A DNA stretch of 64,000 bases from Saposhnikovia divaricata. Its lineage: Eukaryota; Streptophyta; Magnoliopsida; Apiales; Apiaceae. The notes beneath the pieces were generated by a model, which ran no database searches, was not told the DNA's origin, and was given only the letters and a program-made list of their open reading frames with translations. The DNA is taken from contig JAZHRN010000139.1 in assembly GCA_036435485.1 (NCBI GenBank), forward strand, positions 4,278,001 through 4,342,000, in the 5' to 3' direction. The position numbers and the translations under genes were made by a program. Each line of letters starts with the position of its first letter. Positions within the stretch are counted from its first letter, which is position 1. This document shows positions 62,254-64,000 of this stretch, piece by piece.

Positions 62254-64000
62254 AATATGTAAAAATATTCACAAAATGGTCCGACTCGATTTTTAACAAT
62301 ATCCCGTGTACTAACCCCTTTGAGAATTTTTCGAAAACCGAGTTTCGATCATATCAGCTCCGATTTCGGTCCGAACTGCGTTAAATAAAATTTCGTTGAA
62401 TTCCAATAACTCATAGGAAAAAAATATGTAAAAATATCCATAAAATGGTCCGACTCGATTTTTAACAATATCCCGTGTACTAACCCCTTTGAGGATTATC
62501 CGAAAACCGAGTTTCAGTCATTTCAGCCCCGATTCAGGTCCGAATGGCACCAAATAAATTTCATTGAATTCCAATAACCCATAGGAACAAAATGTGTAAA
62601 AATATCCACAAAATGGTCCGACTTGATTTTTAACAATATCCCGTGTACTAACCCCTTTGAGAAGTTTCCGAAAATCGAGTTTCGATCATATCAGCTCAGA
62701 TTCCGGTCCGAACTGCGTTAAATAAAATTTCGTTGAATTCCAATAACCCATAGGAACAAAATATGTAAAAATATTCACAAAATGGTCCGACTCGATTTTT
62801 AACAATATCCCGTGTACTAACCCCTTTGAGAATTTTTCGAAAACCGAGTTTCGATCATATCAGCTCCGATTTCGGTCCGAACTGCGTTAAATAAAATTTC
62901 GTTGAATTCCAATAACCCATAGGAACAAAATATGTAAAAATATTCACAAAATGGTCCGACTCGATTTTTAACAATATCCCGTGTACTAACCCCTTTGAGA
63001 ATTTTTCGAAAACCGAGTTTCGATCATATCAGCTCCGATTTCGGTCCGAACTGCGTTAAATAAAATTTCGTTGAATTCCAATAACCCATAGGAACAAAAT
63101 ATGTAAAAATATCCATAAAATGGTCCGACTCGATTTTTAACAATATCCCGTGTACTAACCCCTTTGAGGATTATCCGAAAACCGAGTTTCAGTCATTTCA
63201 GCCCCGATTCAGGTCCGAATGGCGCCAAATAAAATTTCATTGAATTCCAATATCCCATAGGAACAAAATTTGTAAAAATATCCACAAAATGTTCCGACTT
63301 TATTTTTAACAATATCCCGTGTACTAACCTCTTTGAGAAGTTTTCGAAAACCGAGTTTCGATCATATCAGCTCCGATTCCGGTCCGAACTGCGTTAAATA
63401 AAATTTCGTTGAATTCCAATAACCCATAGGAACAAAATATGTAAAAATATTCATAAAACGGTCCGACTCGATTTTTAACAATATCCCGTGTACTAACCCC
63501 TTTGAGAAGTTTCCGAAAACCGAGTTTCGATAATATCAGCTCCGATTCCGGTCCGAACTGCGTTAAATAAAATTTCGTTGAATTCCAATAACCCATAGGA
63601 ACAAAATATGTAAAAATATTCACAAAATGGTCCGACTCGATTTTTAACAATATCCCGTGTACTAACCCCTTTGAGAATTTTTCGAAAACCGAGTTTCGAT
63701 CATATCAGCTCCGATTTCGGTCCGAACTGCGTTAAATAAAATTTCGTTGAATTCCAATAACCCATAGGAACAAAATATGTAAAAATATCCATAAAATGGT
63801 CCGACTCGATTTTTAACAATATCCCGTGTACTAACCCCTTTGAGGATTATCCGAAAACCGAGTTTCAGTCATTTCAGCCCCGATTCAGGTCCGAATGGCA
63901 CCAAATAAATTTCATTGAATTCCAATAACCCATAGGAACAAAATGTGTAAAAATATCCACAAAATGGTCCAACTTGATTTTTAACAATATCCCGTGTACT
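62254..64000 (+). repeat. Second copy of the 14-monomer HOR, cut by the window end
   Basis: The order is 1a, 2, 1b (GAAAATCGAG, GCTCAGATTCC), 1a, an extra 1a, 2g, 1e (AACCTCTTTGAG), 1d (TTCGATAATATC), 1a, 2, 1b (GGTCCAACTTG, cut). The CTCTTTGAG and GATAATATC marks are shared with the copy at 58710, so the two copies are closely related. The separate 1d and 1a are again both present. Confidence 0.87.
62760..63097 (+). repeat. Exact single-monomer tandem duplication (2 x 169 bp)
   Basis: Units 62760-62928 and 62929-63097 are both subtype 1a and are identical over all 169 bases by direct comparison. The matching place in the copy at 58710 has a single 1a (about 59216-59384). This is the smallest duplication in the window and, with no difference between its halves, probably one of the most recent. 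Confidence 0.92.

Larger units (their letters stand above)
1..64000 (+). repeat. Satellite DNA array, 168-169 bp monomer, whole window
   Basis: The sequence is a continuous head-to-tail array. Anchors such as CCCGTGTACTAACCCC, AAAACCGAGTTTC and GAATTCCAATAACCCATAGG recur about every 168-169 bases from end to end, always on the same strand. The one-base length difference lies mainly in the A-run before TTTCGTTG or TTTCATTG: AAATAAATTTC gives 168 bp and AAATAAAATTTC gives 169 bp. One counted monomer (3203-3371) has about 35% G+C and 11 CpG sites. No transposon, gene or unrelated sequence interrupts the array. Arrays of nucleosome-length monomers with higher-order structure are known from centromeres and pericentromeres of many plants and animals. 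Centromeric function is an inference here. The family is not one I recognise, and strand is given only as the orientation of the monomer as written. Confidence 0.97.

Noticed and set aside
55391..63650. Open reading frames of 108 codons on the minus strand at 55391-55717, 59611-59937 and 63324-63650
   Set aside because: They read through 1e, 1d and 1a monomers and recur only with the HOR. Their predicted proteins are translations of the monomer itself and resemble no family I know.
1..64000. CRISPR array, because of regular direct repeats
   Set aside because: Whole 168-169 bp units are repeated without unique spacers, no short repeat/spacer pattern exists, and no cas gene is present.
1..64000. 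Telomeric or subtelomeric repeat because of CTAACCCC and ATAACCC motifs
   Set aside because: The motifs occur once each per monomer and are not tandem short telomere units.
1..64000. Ribosomal or tRNA-derived satellite
   Set aside because: No tRNA cloverleaf, A/B box pair with proper spacing, or rRNA-like sequence was recognisable in the monomer on either strand.
1..64000. Assigning the array to a named plant satellite or species
   Set aside because: The unit length and style fit many lineages, and I do not recognise the sequence. A database search with the consensus monomer would be needed.

Overview
The whole 64,000-base window is one uninterrupted tandem array of satellite DNA. About 379 head-to-tail monomers of 168-169 bp, all in the same orientation, run from the first base to the last. 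I found no gene, RNA gene, transposon, simple-sequence island or inverted segment. Both ends are cut inside the array, so no flanking DNA is visible. The monomer is AT-rich (about 35% G+C, counted on one representative unit), carries an unusually high number of CpG dinucleotides, and usually contains one EcoRI site (GAATTC). A nucleosome-sized unit with higher-order organisation is typical of eukaryotic centromeric or pericentromeric satellites, most often seen in plants. I do not recognise the family and cannot name a species.

The monomers fall into two families. Family 1 is marked by TTTCGATCATATCAGCTC and usually ends GCGTTAAATAAAATTTCGTTG-like. Family 2 is marked by TTTCAGTCATTTCAGCCCC and ends GGCACC or GGCGCC followed by AAATAAA and TTTCATTG. 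For this annotation I split family 1 into subtypes 1a-1g and family 2 into 2, 2g and 2m. Subtype order, not the monomer itself, carries the higher-order structure.

Layout: 1-2696 is an 8-monomer higher-order repeat (HOR, 1,348 bp) plus a 4-monomer internal duplication. 2697-8772 is a 13-monomer HOR (2,194 bp; one shortened and two full copies). 8773-14920 is mixed order with a 2,024-bp tandem duplication. 14530-27215 holds two copies of a very long unit (period 6,578 bp, 39 monomers). 27160-32383 is again the 8-monomer HOR (about 3.9 copies). 32384-38964 is again the 13-monomer HOR (three copies). 38965-50203 repeats the mixed and long-unit regions. 50204-53625 is a secondary duplication. 53626-64000 is a related but more divergent zone with its own 8-monomer (1,350 bp), 14-monomer and about 21-monomer periods.

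Positions 1-20515 and 30362-50203 are therefore two copies of one block spaced about 30 kb apart, which differ mainly by gain or loss of whole monomers. Several gain/loss events leave hybrid monomers whose breakpoints can be read to within 3-35 bp. This is direct evidence of in-register unequal exchange. The right-hand zone has many more private point changes and keeps states that look ancestral, so it may lie nearer an edge of the homogenised core. All copy comparisons were made by eye, so boundaries are approximate unless a breakpoint is stated.
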